Shown here: piece after piece, positions 8,175-8,771 of the stretch
Layout: each line of letters opens with the position of its first letter
Numbering within the stretch: position 1 is the first letter of the stretch
Source: Ktedonobacteraceae bacterium
Lineage (GTDB): Bacteria > Chloroflexota > Ktedonobacteria > Ktedonobacterales > Ktedonobacteraceae
Reading direction: 5' to 3'
DNA length: 8,771 nucleotides
NCBI GenBank assembly: GCA_014896635.1
Contig: JADBKA010000197.1
Span: forward strand, 1 to 8,771
Notes under the pieces: generated by a model
What the model saw: only the letters and a program-made list of their open reading frames with translations
What the model was told of the DNA's origin: nothing
Database searches by the model: none
Program-made: the position numbers and the translations under genes

Positions 8175-8690
8175 TCATGACACAACAGGCTGAAAGGTCG
8201 TAATCAGGTCGGCTGCCCAGGCGCGAATCACTGTCCAGTTCCGCGCGTCACTGGCCTCCATCTTCTTGAGACCTGGCATCAGATTGTAAGGGAAGGTGAG
8301 CTTCTGCGGGTCAAACCTGCCGCCAAAGACGGTAACTGCGCGCGGAGTCAACCAGGGAAACTTCGCCAGCTCCTTATCAAGCTGCTTGCGCACCTCCTGA
8401 AATTCTTCCTCTTTATCATGGAATGGACCAAGCGCGAAAATTGCTACTGGCCGCTGCATGAGAGCTTCACGGTGCCGCGCCAGGAAATGACGCGCATCTT
8501 TGTGCCAGTGGAACATGTAGAGCGGCGCCCCTAGCACGACCGCGCGGTACTGATCGAGTGATCGCACCTGCTGCGCGGGCTGAAAATCCACTTCAAGCCC
8601 ACATTCACGCAGCGTCTCCGCGATGGCTTCGGCCACTTCCTGTGTTGAGCCAGCTCGTGTCGCATATGCTACAAGAATCGTCTCTGTCAT
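8175..8690 (-). CDS. Flavodoxin-domain protein
   Basis: A 171-residue cytoplasmic protein with a complete flavodoxin fold, expected to bind FMN and carry or transfer electrons. The phosphate-binding loop is TRAGSTQEVAEAIAETL at 11-27, after beta strand ILVAYA. The next FMN loop is VVLGAPLYMFHWHKDARHFL at 51-70. C-terminal DARNWTVIRAWAADL (148-162) is typical of the subfamily annotated as flavodoxin-domain or HemG-like (protoporphyrinogen oxidase-like) proteins. HemG function is not established, and the general name is safer. The start has AGGAG (complement of 8697-8701) six bases upstream. The following ORF begins 15 bases after its stop with its own strong ribosome binding site, so the two form a small operon. 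Confidence 0.9.
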   Translation of the reverse strand: MTETILVAYATRAGSTQEVAEAIAETLRECGLEVDFQPAQQVRSLDQYRAVVLGAPLYMFHWHKDARHFLARHREALMQRPVAIFALGPFHDKEEEFQEVRKQLDKELAKFPWLTPRAVTVFGGRFDPQKLTFPYNLMPGLKKMEASDARNWTVIRAWAADLITTFQPVVS

Positions 8691-8732
8691 GGCTCTCTCC
8701 TTTCACTTTCATTACATCATTCACACGGCTAC

Positions 8733-8771
8733 TCAGGCGCTTTCTGGTTGGGAAGGCTCGCCAGCCTGCGA
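8733..8771 (-). CDS. Possible C-terminal tail of an upstream gene (partial)
   Basis: Read on the minus strand from the window edge, one frame gives SQAGEPSQPESA and then a TGA at 8733-8735, which looks like a polar protein tail and would end 42 bases before the flavodoxin start. With only 12 codons visible and other frames also open for part of this length, this is a guess. Confidence 0.2.
   Translation of the reverse strand, partial: SQAGEPSQPESA

Overview
The window is a stretch of bacterial chromosome whose centre is a red-type (form IC/ID-like) RuBisCO operon, cbbL-cbbS-cbbX (2624-5598, + strand). The gene set (red-type RuBisCO with its AAA+ activase, glutathione-independent formaldehyde dehydrogenase, PurU, a flavodoxin-domain protein followed by a small gene starting like 'STFGVLAGLAGIEHGI') and the mid-to-high GC coding with AT-richer gaps suggest a member of Chloroflexota, perhaps class Ktedonobacteria. 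That placement comes from remembered family resemblance, not from a search, and is moderate at best. I saw no rRNA, tRNA, CRISPR array, transposase or phage gene.

Layout from left to right. (1) 1-201, minus: the first 67 codons of a zinc-dependent, glutathione-independent formaldehyde dehydrogenase (fdhA), cut by the window edge. (2) 202-590: non-coding, with short tandem repeats and small dyads. (3) 591-2324, minus: a sodium:solute symporter (SSS) family permease resembling monocarboxylate permeases, with a long proline-rich C-terminal tail. (4) 2325-2623: divergent control region with an extended -10 promoter reading into cbbL and a dyad. (5) 2624-5598, plus: cbbL, cbbS, cbbX, closed by a strong stem-loop. 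(6) 5765-6280, plus: a small unassigned membrane protein. (7) 6382-7242, plus: purU, formyl-THF deformylase, with a TTG start. (8) 7243-7536: a leader with a perfect 21-bp tandem repeat overlapping a good promoter. (9) 7537-7944, plus: a short protein resembling the gluconate 2-dehydrogenase subunit 3 family. (10) 7941-8159 and 8175-8690, minus: a flavodoxin-domain protein followed by what looks like a truncated remnant of its usual partner. (11) 8691-8771: upstream of the flavodoxin, possibly the tail of another minus-strand gene.

How the genes may work together: CbbL and CbbS form the L8S8 carboxylase and CbbX removes inhibitory sugar phosphates from it, so the operon is a self-contained RuBisCO module. 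Phosphoribulokinase and a CbbR regulator are not in the window. Formaldehyde dehydrogenase (formaldehyde to formate) and PurU (10-formyl-THF to formate plus THF) both release formate, so the RuBisCO genes sit between two formate-yielding C1 genes. If a formate dehydrogenase is encoded elsewhere, formate oxidation could feed CO2 and reductant to the Calvin cycle; this link is inference. The symporter could import a small carboxylate, but its substrate cannot be read from the sequence. I found no convincing undescribed defence, mobile or biosynthetic system. The most unusual features are regulatory (the 21-bp and 15-bp tandem repeats) and the decayed partner gene.
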